DNA of 64,000 bases, from assembly GCF_030269925.1 (NCBI RefSeq), contig NC_085133.1:3678001-3742000 (forward strand). Direction: 5' to 3'. Below are positions 13,315 to 25,700 of this stretch, in pieces (position 1 is the stretch's first letter; each line of letters begins with the position of its first letter). A model generated the notes under the pieces. The model was not told the DNA's origin. It worked only from the letters and a program-made list of their open reading frames with translations, and did not search any database. Both the position numbers and the translations under genes were made by a program. The DNA is from Bombyx mori (taxonomy: Eukaryota > Arthropoda > Insecta > Lepidoptera > Bombycidae).

Positions 13315-13795
13315 CCACTGAGTTTCGCGCCGGGTCTTCTCAGTGGGTGGTGATTCCGATTCAGTGGTAGATTCAGAGAAGCACTGCTGTTGCTGAGGCT
13401 AGTGTTAGAAAATTTGTCGCTTTTTTTCCTAATTAGCTGAGAGCCTTGAGAGGCTATTTCAGCGTAACCTTAACCAAGGATTTTAGGGCCTACCCACTAA
13501 ACGACTCCCCTGCACTCTTCGCCCGACGTCCGATCTCCGTCCGGGGTCAAAACCCGGTCAGAGTAGGGGGTTTCCCGCGGTCAACACTACAACCAGACAC
13601 GCGGCGTCACCCCGAGGACGCCCGACCGACGGGTCGTCGAGGCGATAGTCGACGACCAACGACGTCGGTCTCCGCGGTACGGCGGCTCTACCAGGCCGCC
13701 CGGGCAGTGCCGCTGGTGTTCGGGGGTACCCCGCTGGGCCAGAACCAGCCTGCCGGGTCGAAACGCGATACACCGCCGACCGGGTGACTCACACA
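13315..13795 (-). mobile_element. Family E LINE-like element with GC-rich part
   Basis: On the reverse strand a GC-rich segment (13490-13795) leads directly into the family E 3' sequence (13315-13490), also seen at 1159-1580 and 46310-46480. The continuity suggests the GC-rich part is the body of the same retroelement. No intact ORF. Confidence 0.5.
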
Positions 13796-14470
13796 ACTCA
13801 GTTCAACCTCATTTCGACAGACGATTGACTAGACATTTTAAAGTATATTTGCTTCAGTATTTAGTACCAGGCCGGTGAGCTTCTACATCCATCTAGAAAA
13901 GAAAAATGCTATCGAAAAGTCTAGAATCGAAGCGTTGCTGTAACCATGCGTGACGAACATTCATTCAGAACTATCATTTCAGACATTCCCGGCACGCCAC
14001 CGTTACGATCGTACATACGAGGTCATTTACGAAAATATAAATAAATATATCAATTCGTAAATTCTCGTGTGGTGTAAATGCGGTATTTTTTTTAATAAAT
14101 GAGAGGAGCTATTTGACTGTCTGATTTTCATATCGTAATTAAATCCTAAAATATTACTAATTATGAATAGTAAGCTCACTGTAGTTTTTGTAAATATTCG
14201 ATGCCTATTTGGTGCTGGGAAACGACTACAGCTACATTAGTAAGCTGAGCATTTTTCGACGAAGACAGACACCCCATTCTTAATACATATTGAAGTTCAA
14301 GAATCGTAAAAAAACGGAGATTCTGAGAAAATACAGATTCAAGGAACCTCCCATGTTTTGAAGCTCACGATTACTTGCTTAACCCACTGAGTTGAGAAAA
14401 AGTTGCTACGAAGTTTATAATACGCTCCGATAAATGCCAATTGCTGCCCACAGTACGTCGATATAGTGGT

Positions 14471-14862
14471 TTTTTTTTAAAGCTAACATGGGTGGACAAG
14501 TTCACGACCCTCCCGGTGTTAAATGATCACTTTAATGCTGCCTATCTCGAGACATCTAAGTCTGAGTTTTTACAGTACAACGGCTGCTCAAACCTTCGAA
14601 TCGAAACGCATTACTGTTTCACGACAAAAACAGGAAGGGTTGTGGTACCCACCCATGCGGTCTCATAAGACGCCCCACCACCAGCAATTACGTAAATTAC
14701 AATATTTGATTTTCACCAGGGAGGTCATTCGTGAGCATTCGTTTAGTACGTATTTCATTGGAAAAATTTGTACTTACTTGCCTGCGGAATTCGAATACCG
14801 GCACAATCACATCGCTCGATATGAATGCACCGGGCGCCTTATCTTTTGGGCCACGAGACTTC
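14471..14862 (-). mobile_element. Bm1 SINE, long but diverged
   Basis: Head, body and tail are all traceable with many substitutions and small indels: an old copy. Confidence 0.8.
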
Positions 14863-15022
14863 GCACTATTAGATAACACTACTCCCCATACTTCAGAAAA
14901 AAAAATCACCTTTTACGAAACATACGGGAAGAGATAATGTAGTGCTATTCTGCGCCATAGAAAAAAACAATTGACCTCTAAAAAAATTGTTAAGCATATT
15001 TCAACAAAAACTACGCAGTATT

Positions 15023-15274
15023 CACTGATGGTAGGACCTCTTGTGAGTCCGCACGGGCGGGTACCACCACCCCGCCTATTTCTGCCGTAAAGCAGTAATG
15101 CGTTTCGGTTTGAAGGGCGGGGTAGCCGTTGTAACTATACTGAGACCTTAGTACTTATATCTCAAGGTGAGTGGCGCATTTACGTTGTAGATGTCTATGG
15201 GATCCAGTAACCACTTAAAACCAGGTGGGCTGTGAGCTCGTCCACCCATATTATCAATAAAAAAAAAATAAAAA
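15023..15274 (+). mobile_element. Bm1 SINE, 5'-truncated
   Basis: From actgatggtaggacctctt to the A-rich tail; the head is missing. Confidence 0.87.
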
Positions 15275-15519
15275 GACTTTGGGCCGATCGAATTTACTTT
15301 TAGCTTACAAATTCTCGTATAACCTCGATGAAATAAATTCGGGGTTAGCAATACATTGCCGCATCGTCGTCGGAAAGGATAATCGTCCCTTTGGGAAGCA
15401 ACGAAAACCTACCCTTTGACGTCAATCTACATTCGATATCAAATTCTTTTAGGAATGAGAAAATACAGTGCTCGTCTTTGAGTGCTGTATAGAATTTTGA
15501 TTATCTTTATCTATAGTGG

Positions 15520-16075
15520 TCCCGCAATAGATATAAAATTAATTGCAATAATAAGTTTGAACACTATTATGATTCTATTGTCAAATACTATTATTATACT
15601 TCTATAATGACAGATTCGGCCAAGACTACACTATAGACAAATATTAATAAAGACAAACAATATTTAATCTATTCTCAATTTGACCATATACCTTAAGCAA
15701 TAAGATAAGTTTGAAAATAAATAAATAGTATGCATGCGTGTGTGTGTCAAATATATGTAATGTGTGTAATGTTTTCTTTATTGATTTAATGTATCTTTTA
15801 TGCATTATTTTAAAAAAATATTAGCATTGTGCACTTCTTCTCTATATTCTCTATAAGTATGGAAAATTTCATACTGATCCGTCTGCGCAATTGTCGTAAT
15901 AAAGGATACAAAGTTTTAGCTTCACGTATTAATATATAGATAATTAAAAAAAAACAACATTGTGCACTCCTTCTCTATATTCTGTATAAGTGTGAAAAAT
16001 TTCATACTCCTCCGTCCGCGCAATTTTCGTAAAAAGGGATACAAAGTTTTTGCTTCACTTATTAATATATATGTC
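15520..16075 (-). mobile_element. Helitron-like element (family B) plus partial second copy
   Basis: 15520-15940 is a reverse-oriented full copy (ctatagtggtcccgc to attaatatatagata). 15955-16075 repeats only its last ~120 bp (gtgcactccttctctat to attaatatat), a tandem partial duplication. Confidence 0.65.
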
Positions 16076-16180
16076 GGATCACGCCAGGTATGGCTGAGCG
16101 GTAGTTTCGTCATCACTCGTATTCGATTGAACTCAGTTTAGTTAATAAAACTTTTTGAATAACAATTATTAAAACTCAAC

Positions 16181-16403
16181 AAAATGAATTGCTGTTCGTT
16201 AGTCTCGCTAAAATTCGAGAACGGCTGGACCGATTTGGCTAATTTTGGTCTTAAATTATTTGTGGAAGTCCAGAGAAGGTTTAGAAGGCTTAAAGATAAA
16301 TATGAAAATGCTTTGAATTAAATAAAAATAACAATTTTGTTTTTCCTTTGTTGTGCCCCTGTCAGACGGATTCTTTTTGTTTGTTTTAAGTTTATTTAAA
16401 ATC
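16181..16403 (+). mobile_element. Helitron-like element (family C), 3' truncated
   Basis: Shares tgaattgctgttcgttagtc and gaacggctggaccgattt with the copies at 39565-39838 and 17937-18144. Confidence 0.65.
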
Positions 16404-16564
16404 TGTAAATGCGTCAGACACCTTGAGATATAAGTTCTAAGGTCTCAGTATAGTTACAACGGCTGCCCCACCCTTCAAACCGAAACGCATTACTTCACCA
16501 CGGCAGAAATAGACAGGGTGGTGGTACCTACCCGTGCGGACTCACAAGAGGTCCTACCACCGGT
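16404..16564 (-). mobile_element. Bm1 SINE fragment
   Basis: Middle part of Bm1 only (tgtaaatgcg to ggtcctaccaccggt), directly joined to the family C element. It ends 94 bp before exon 1. Confidence 0.8.
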
Positions 16565-16657
16565 GAAATCATTCATTCATCATTCTGTAGTGGCAAAATT
16601 AGAAGTGAAATCATCTTAAGTTACGTATCATTAAAGTAGATATTTGTTTGTCGGCAG

Positions 16658-16759
16658 GCGGACGCCAGCACGGCGTTCCTACGCGCTGCCCGTGCCGGAA
16701 ACATCGAGAAGATCATCAGTCTTCTCGAGCAAGGCGTTGATATCAACGTCAGCAATGCG
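16658..16759 (+). CDS. Ank2: Ank2 exon 1 of those found (ANK repeat 1)
   Basis: Residues 1-34, from [14 protein letters not shown] to DINVSNA, the first ankyrin repeat. Acceptor tcggcag, donor gcg|gtaagt, phase 0 at both ends. There is no Met, so an upstream exon must supply the start. The donor lies in a 73-bp tandem duplication that provides a second identical donor at 16833. Confidence 0.93.
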
Positions 16760-19700
16760 GTAAGTAATCATAACACTGTTTGTTGGATAATTTAAGTAGA
16801 AAAAACGATTTTAGCTAAAGATTAAAAATGCGGTAAGTAACCATAACAAACAGCGTTGGATAATTTAAGTAGAAAAAACGATTTTAGCTAAAAATTAAAA
16901 TTTCGTTATTTCCAATGATCCTTCTTTTTATTGCTTAGATGGGTGGACGACAGCCCACCTGGTGTTAAGTAGTTACTGGAGCCCATAGATATCTACAACG
17001 TAAATGCGCCACCCACCTTGAGACATAAAGTTCTAAGGTCTCAGTGTAGTTGCAACGGCTGCCTCGCCCTTCAAACCGAAACGCATTACTGCTTCACGGC
17101 AGAAATAGGCAGGGCAGTGGTACCTATCCGCGCGGACTCATCAGAGGTCCTACCACCAGTACATCCTAATTAAAATATTTGGTTAAATTATCATATTGCC
17201 AACGGTCCTTGATACGAATTCCAATTTTAAAGCTAATCGGACATCTTGAAGTTGGCGAAAACTACGTTGAAACATTCCGTCGCATAAATAGACACAGGTC
17301 AAGTTGATAAAACATGTGTTAATTACAACCACCGGCACTCCAAGACGTCACGTTAACCGATTATTGTGGAGCTCTCTGTGATACGAGCCTGTGACCCAGC
17401 ACAGGTCTAACAAACTCAAGACAAACTATGTAATCTATCAACTGAAATAATATCCATCAAATATTTACCGACACGTCTCCTACGTAGTCCTTAATAATTG
17501 TTGCTACTGTAACGCTTTTACTAATTTGTACTAAAGCTGTCATAGTCAAAGAAATAATTACATAAATAATAGTCACAAACTGTGATATCGTGCCGGAATT
17601 AAAGTCATAATACCACGTTACCTTGCAAAAGATCTTTTCGAGGTGCCAAGTGTTAAACAAAAAAAGGCTTAATCCTTGTTAGCACAAAGTTGATTTTTCG
17701 AACACCTATGGTTCGTTTGCCAACATTTACAACTTAGTTCTGGTTTATTCGATATGTACCATGAACACGCGAAAAAGTCACGAATTCGGATGCCAAAGGT
17801 CATTATGGGTCTCGGTGAGGTCATGGTGGAATAAGGCTAGAGATACACTGAGACTGATATAATATGATGTCTTAAGTGGTTATCGAATCCCAACGCAATT
17901 AGCTGCGCTACTCTGAAGAGTAGATAGAGTTTGGCTTGAAAGGAATCCGTCCGACGGGGAACACATCAAAGGAAAAACAAAATTATTATTTTTATTTAAT
18001 TCCGAGCATTTTCAAATTTATTTACCTTTTAAACCTTCTCTGGACTTCCACAAATCATTCAAGATCAAAATTAGCCAAATCGGTCCAGCCGTTCTCGAGT
18101 TTTAGCGAGACTAACGTACAGCAATTCATTTTTATATATATAGACAGAAGATAGATTAGTCCAATGATTTGGAACGAGGATGTTCAAATAAAAAGTTTGT
18201 TTTCAGAATGGCCTAAATGCCATCCATCTCGCTTCCAAAGACGGCCATGTCGAAGTAGTGAGGGTCCTGCTGGAGCGAGGAGCAGCAATCGACGCGGCCA
18301 CCAAGAAAGGGAACACAGCACTTCATATTGCTTCTCTGGCTGGTCAAGAGGCAGTCGTTAAACTACTCGTCCAAAATGGAGCTCAGGTAAATGATAAATA
18401 ATGGTAAAGTGTTAGGTATTCGAAGCTAAATTCTATGTTGCATTGGAAAATGGCTATCTCAATCAATAACATTATGGATCTGCATACACACTGGAACAAA
18501 ATGCCGTAGCGTAGCACAATGTAGTATTTAGAGTAAAAAATTAGGTCCTTCTTAAATTCTTCGAGTCATATGAAGTGCCAAACATCATACATTTATTTAG
18601 AAAAATGCAGGGTTTTCTTGCACTTTCTTTCTTGCATAAAAAACTATAAAATCCCAACCTGAGGAACAAAGATTTTGGAGCAGACCGCTCTTCAACAATT
18701 CAATAGGGTAATTAGATAATCGATGTCTCGGAAGAAACTGGTATATGCGAAAGCCTACTAATATTATTAAGCATCAGTGGAGCTGGCCCGAAAATATGAA
18801 ATGTTGTGGATACTTTTCAATAACAAATCCTCGAGACTCAGAAATAGGAATCCATCGCAAAGGCTATTAACAGTGTAAATGCCCTGTCGAAAACCAGTCA
18901 GCTCGTGAAAGCACTCGATGTTACGATTTTCAGAAAAACTAAACAGTATATACTCGTGTTAAGCCGATGGTCTCTCACATGACTTTTCTTTTTATTTTGA
19001 GATAGCTGAGCTCATCGTAAATAGAGCCGATTCATGACATAATAAACAGTAATGGAAATAATTATGACAGGATGATGAATTACTGGGTAGTTCGTTGTTA
19101 TTAGTTTATTGTTTTTTTATTAATCTTCATAAATATCGTTACCTTATATATGTGTGTGCCGAAATTCCAACGTTTGCTGCAGTTTTACTTCTAAAAATTA
19201 GCCACATGAAATTATAACCAACTCTTTTTTTATTGACTATCTACACTTTGACTATAATATTGACAGCTTTATTCATCGAAATCAAGTGATAAGCAATGCG
19301 TTGCTACTTTAAAAAGATTCCACATATAAATATCGTTTCCGGGGCTTACCTTTTGATATTTTCTATTTCATGACATGACATACAAGAAAATTTGTATAAA
19401 CGTTAAAAATAATATTAATTGCCCCCAAGTAAAAGCACCAGTACTTCTGTGTATTTGTTATTAATAAAACCGAGTACCTAAATATTTAATATCAATGCTC
19501 TATTTTTTTTTTCAAATGCAATACCGGTTAAAAGCTCTCAGACAACAATGTCAAAAGATCAACAATAAAGTCTCGCAAATACGTAAAACCGAAATAAAAA
19601 TCTAATACCAAAATATCCGACCCCAAAACCCCGACAATCGATCTTTCCAGAAAACCCCAACAATCGGTAACAATCAACGGCAAATGGCTGTTCTGCGGTC

Positions 19701-22700
19701 ACATAAACTCCAATAAGCCGGATTTATCAGAAGAAACAGAACACGAATTAATGAGTCATTAAATTCTTTATACACGTCTTCACTTGAAAGGAATCGAGTT
19801 GGGATTTAATGTTGCACTTTGGTTCAAAAGCAGCATTAGTCTGGCACCGTTTTAATTTTGATTTAAGACAAGAACGTTGCATTATTTTTCTGATGATGAT
19901 GATGATATGCTGTCTTCAATGTGAATTGTGATGATGATATGCTGTCAAAATGTCGTCGTGGCCTAAAGGATAAGACGTCCGGTGCATTCGTATATAGCGA
20001 TGCAACGGTGCTCGAATCCCGCAGGCGGATACCAATTTTTCTAATGAAATACGTACTTAACAATTGTTCACGATTGACTTCCACGGTGAAGGAATAACAT
20101 CGTGTAATAAAAATCAAACCCGCAAAATTATAATTTGCGTAATTACTGGTGGTAGGACCTCTTGTGAGTCCGCACGGTTAGGTACCACTACCGTGCGTAT
20201 ATCTGCCGTGAAGCAGTAATGCGTTTCGGTTTGAAGGATGGGGCAGCCGTTGTAACTATACTGAGACCTTAGAACTTATATCTCAAGGTGTGTGGCGCAT
20301 TTACGTTGTAGATGTCTATGGGTTCCAGTAACCACTTAACACCAGGTGGGCTGTGAGCTCGTCCAAATATCTAGGCAATAAAAAATAATAAAAAATCCAG
20401 ACCATTTTTCCTATGCGCCTTCCGGCTGAAGTGGAAAGGAAGTAATACATACACACTTACTTTCTTAACGATTATGACAAAACCGCATAGGTTTGAAATT
20501 GTGCTCCACCAAGAACAGTACTGAACAGATCTTTGGCCATTGCACACTAATGTAGACCTTTTCAAATTCTAGTCATGTTTATTTATTATTCTGATAATTA
20601 AATTTAATTTGTGTGTAGGTACTGTAGTTATGAACCCAATTTGGAAATGGGCAAACTTTGAGTTTCTTTCCGACTTTTCTGTGATGAAACAGCCTTATGA
20701 ATTGGTCGTAAAGTTAGGTTTTTATTGTACCTATAATGGCGTAGCTGAATGAAAAATAGTTAATTTTCAATCTGAACATTATAGACAATGAATATCCAGA
20801 CTAACATAATTGTAGGTTATCACTGACCTTATGTCGAATTTTATGAAAACGGATCTGATTTGATTCTTTAACGTTTCTATATTTTTCTGCAAAAGAAAAT
20901 TGGAAGCAAAGATCGACAGGATCTTTCGTTTGAATATGTATTCCGCATAAGTTAGACTAACAATTAATACTTGTAAATAAGAGGGTTTGGCATTAATTTG
21001 TCTTCGGTGGGAATACAATTTTGAACGCGCACCATTTTGCACGTCTACACAGGTTCTACCTACTTGCCTGCCTTTCTGAAGTGAAGAATAATTTTTTTTA
21101 ACACAATCATTTGGCACCAAACAGAACACTGAACGGAATGGAATACAATTAAAAAACATGAAATGAACTTAATAAGCCACTCGGCATTATCCTTTGTAAA
21201 TGAATATACTTGTATTATACTAGCCGTAGTCGCCCGCTTCACTGCGCATTTAAAATTAACATTATTATTTATTGTCATTATTAATAGGGAGTCCAACACT
21301 CATATAAATATTAGCCTATCCATTTAGTACATGTATTTTCTACATGGATACCAAGTTTCAAGTCAATCGGATGCATGGTTCAGTAGTTATAACGGAACAT
21401 CCGTAACAACCACTGTAGATTTATATATTAGTATAGATTATCGTTAGGGTTGTTGGTAATTATCCGCGGTTGTGATCCGAAAACACATTTCACGCTTTTT
21501 GCTACAATAAATAAAAGAATCACGTAAGAATTGTATCACGAGTTACAAATCATTCATCCAGCTTCAATTCAATGTTCAATAACTTTAATTCACAATACGT
21601 CCCACCTCAAATACTTCATTCGTGACAGAAATCAAAACAAATCAATACAAGAACGAAAAGCACTTTGGGTTTCTCGCAACTGTCCAAACGAAAGATTTAT
21701 TAATGTTATGAATTTTATTTATTACGATGAGCTAAATTGTGTGAATCATCTTTTGGTAATGTACCGGAAATCGGGAAAATAATATTTCAAGGATTTACAG
21801 TAAATAGTTTTAAAATACGATAAAAAAAAAAACTATCCAAATTTCATTGCTTTAAATTTCTAAAGTGTACATTTTGATGAGATTGTTGGGAGTCTGAACA
21901 TCCATCTATACGAGGAGATGATTCATATTTTATATGACGATTAAGATAACCGTTACTACAATGCATTTGCGACTTTAACCTCACGTGTAAAGGTGCAGTA
22001 TTAATTGTCTGATGCGCTCCGCTATGTTACCGAAACATGTCTTTCTTATTGCCCTTAGTAGACATTCTCAATCTTGTATGAGTACGCCGGGCTCGGATCA
22101 ACCCAATAATTTTCTATTATCACCAGGTCAACATCCAATCCCAGAATGGTTTCACACCTTTATACATGGCAGCCCAAGAGAACCACGACGGTGTGGTCAA
22201 GTTTCTTCTTGGTAACGGTGCGAACCAGAGCCTTGCCACTGAGGTAAGACTGACATGCCAGCAATAAATCTGAGATTATTTTTGATCAGCATGAAGAAAG
22301 CTTGTAGGCTTTTATTTTTCTCTACCTAACCGCTGTCAGCCTCGAGAGGATATTCCAGCTATAAAACCTAAATTTGACTGAATTGATGGTGCAGTTGTTA
22401 ATGCTCCTGACTGTTGCGCCGAGGGTCGTGGGTTCGATTCCCACATCGGGCAAACATTGTGTGATGATAGGTTTGTATGCTATTTGTCTAGGTGTTTATT
22501 AACTATTTACGTATTTATTTAAGCGTATGTAAGCGTGTATCTATGAGACCGCTAAGGTCTGGAACGATAGTGTAATTTCATCATACATACATCATCAGCC
22601 TATAGCAGTCCACTGCTTGACATAGGCCTCTCCAATTGTTCGCCACTGAGCACGATCCTTGCCTTCTCTCATCCAGCTCCTGCCAGCCACCCTTGCATAG

Positions 22701-25700
22701 ATAGAGCCACACTCCACCCTGAGGGCACCCTGAGGGCTACACCCACACTCCACCCTGAGGGCGCCCTGCACTGCGTTTTCCAATTCACGGTCTCCACTCA
22801 AGAACGCCCTCCTCATCTCTCTCGAACGAACTCATTTGATTATTTAAATGAAAATTAATTCTAAGCGGTAATGCCTGTTTCCATTGGTGAAAATGCTGAT
22901 TTCCCACAGGACGGATTCACGCCTCTAGCGGTGGCGATGCAACAAGGACACGAGAAAGTAGTGGCAGTTCTTTTAGAGGCAGACACGCGCGGTCGAGTGC
23001 GACTACCAGCCCTTCACATTGCAGCCAAGAAAGACGACGTGAAGGCTGCTAACTTACTCTTAGAGGTGAATTTTGATTGATCACACTCTTAGATCAATCT
23101 AAGTCGTCGTTGTCTAAATGTTGTAACGCCAGTTTCACTCATTTCGACCGATGCGACCATCCTCTTTTTTTCCACCACCACCTGGTGTTAAGTGGTTAAT
23201 GTCGCCCATAGACATTTATATAGTAAATACGCCACCCACCTTGAGATATAAGTTCTAGGGTCTCAAGTACAGTTACAACGGCTGCCCCGACCTTCAAACC
23301 GAAACACCTTACTGCTTCACGGCAGAAATAGGCAGGGTGGTGGTACCTACCCGTGCGGACTCACAAGAGGTCCCACCACCAGTTTCGTGGTACTGCCACA
23401 GCTAGCGAATTTCAATGAACGCGTAAGCTACACAATGAAGGGTAAAACACGAATCACCACTCGAGAGAAACATAGACAATAAAGTTTTACACGTTTTTTT
23501 ACAATAAAATATTTTTTTCTTACACTATTTTTAATTCAAATTTATTAAAATTTATTTACTATTTTTAGTGGGATTTTCAACAAAAGCGCATTTTGCTAGT
23601 TTTTTAAACTATTATTTATTTTTCTGGTGAGAGTCGTGAAATTTCGACATTCCTCTCTTTATGTCTAGAACGAGCACAATCCAGACGTGACCTCTAAGTC
23701 TGGATTCACTCCGCTACACATCGCGGCTCACTACGGCAACGAAGCAGTCGCAAGACTATTGCTGGCCAAAGGCGCTGACGTCAACTGTGCTGCGAAACAC
23801 AACATATGTCCGTTACACGTCGCTGCCAAATGGGGTGAGGTTCCTATTTCACTATTGATTTTATGACGAGCTCACGGCCCTGGCTACTGGAGCCCGTAGG
23901 CATCAACAACGTTACTGCCGCCATTCACGGAACATGAGTTTTTTGATCCTGTTTCATACGGTTGCCTCATCCTTCAAACCGAAACGCATTACTGTTTTGC
24001 GGTAGAAATAGTCGGAGCTAGGTCATATGGGCAGACCCCAAACTACATCAAGAACTGCGACACGTCGACACAGTTTTTGAGGTTCCAGTTGAGATGATTA
24101 GTGGAAGATGAATTCAATTGCGTTACATTAACATCCCACATCGACTTCTCCACAGTTGGTCAATTCTAGAAATAATCACCATCTTGGTACACCTTTATAT
24201 TAATAATCTGGTGTTATGTGGTTAAAGGAACTAATAGATGTCATAACACTTTGAGACACAGTCGAAGTCTCATTTGTATTGTCTGATGATTCAAACCTGA
24301 CACAAAAGCAGAAGACGACAGAAATAATTAGGATAATTTTACCATCTCGTGCCACTACCACTAGTAAATGCCGATCGGTAATGCAGTACGCTCATATAAT
24401 ACTTAGAAAATGCTGCTGCAATTTCTTTTAATACACCCACGGAAAGGGATGGAGTGGTGCTATTATAGACATACACCACACAGCCAACGACTAAGTTAAA
24501 ATTAAAATGGGTACAGAATTTTATTTTCATTCCATAACTTGGTCAAAAATAGGCATATCACCAAATGATATTAATTTGTAAAGTATTTTATTCGCACAGG
24601 CAAGGAGAATATGGTAGCTTTGTTATGCGATAATGGGGCGAATGTAGAGGCCCGCACTAGAGATGGGCTGACCCCTCTACACTGTGCCGCCAGATCTGGC
24701 CACGAGAGAGTCGTTGAAGCTTTACTTGATAGGGGTGCTCCTATTACCAGTAAGAGCAAGGTAAGTTACGTTAGAGCACACAAAAGCCTTATCTTTCCCA
24801 ACCTCCATCACTACATAGTATAAAACAAAGTCGCTTTCTCTGTCCCTATATCCCTATGTATGCTTAAATCTTTAAAACTACGCAACGGATTTTAATGCGG
24901 TTTTTTTTTAATAGATAGAGTGATTGAAGAGGAAGGTTTATAGGTATAATAGCATCCATTAAATAGTGGAGAAATCAATAATAAATTACAGTTTCCGAAA
25001 CGAAGCGAGGGCGGGTAGCTAGTACGCAATAAGTTCGATTTTGTTTGAAGTAGTTGTAAAGTGATTTACATTTTTATGATTTGCTGAAATTCCGCCTAAA
25101 GTTACAGATTGATTGAAAACTAAGATCGATAATAATACTTCTACATAACAAAAAATACATTCAGCCATAGCAATGAAGCAAAATATATTTGCTTAATTAT
25201 TATTTGTGGCCAATCTGGCTTACTATGAACTATGGCAATTCCGGAGCACAATCCGCGGTCTACCGAGTGGTGGTCACATAATATGGCGCTGGTTCCTTTA
25301 TATTATGTTTATAGCGCCAATTATGCTTAAAGTAAATGGTTTTAGAACCATTTAGAAGATGAACACACATGTCAAATGTTTTATTTCTTGCATATATGAG
25401 TGGACGCGGTATACCTAAGAAGAAATGGATGGATTGCGTGAAAGACGATATGGGTAAGAGGGGAGTGAGCGAAAAAATGGTATATGATAGAAGAGTATGG
25501 AAGGAGAAAACATGTTGCGCCGCCCCAGATGACTGGGAAGGAGAATGATAATATGGGTGGACGAGCTCATAGCCCACCTGATGTTAAGTGGTTACCGGAG
25601 CCCATAGACATCTCAACGTAAATGCCGCCACCCACCTTGTGATATAAGTTTTATTATTGATTTAATGTATTTTTTATGCATAGTTAAAGAAAATATTAAC

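Larger units (their letters stand above)
1..16657. other. Repeat-rich non-coding stretch upstream of the first recognised exon
   Basis: I found no coding exon I could support here. The stretch holds the listed Bm1, Helitron-like, LINE and MITE copies with AT-rich DNA between them. The true first Ank2 exon must lie here or further upstream, because exon 1 starts in phase 0 without a Met. Parts longer than 300 bases in which I see nothing specific: 2200-3136, 3832-4520, 5413-7040 (except a 17-bp tandem at about 5885-5918), 8094-8515, 8837-9268, 9491-10483, 12081-12660 and 13800-14470. Confidence 0.7.
18387..22126. other. Ank2 intron 2 (3.7 kb)
   Basis: Contains the full-length Bm1 at 19951-20396 and a Helitron-like element at 21220-21437. 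In the remainder, including 18387-19950 and 20397-21219, I see no gene or further repeat. Confidence 0.7.

Noticed and set aside
13446..13787. 113-codon Arg/Pro-rich open frame in the GC-rich island
   Set aside because: High GC removes stop codons in all frames, both strands have similar open frames, and the region adjoins a retroelement repeat. No domain.
18164..18361. 65-codon frame starting in intron 1 and crossing exon 2
   Set aside because: Arg/Ser-rich out-of-frame reading of the ankyrin-repeat exon.
22385..22455. Possible tRNA gene on the forward strand
   Set aside because: B-box ggttcgattccc is good, but the acceptor-stem pairing is poor and a SINE body follows.
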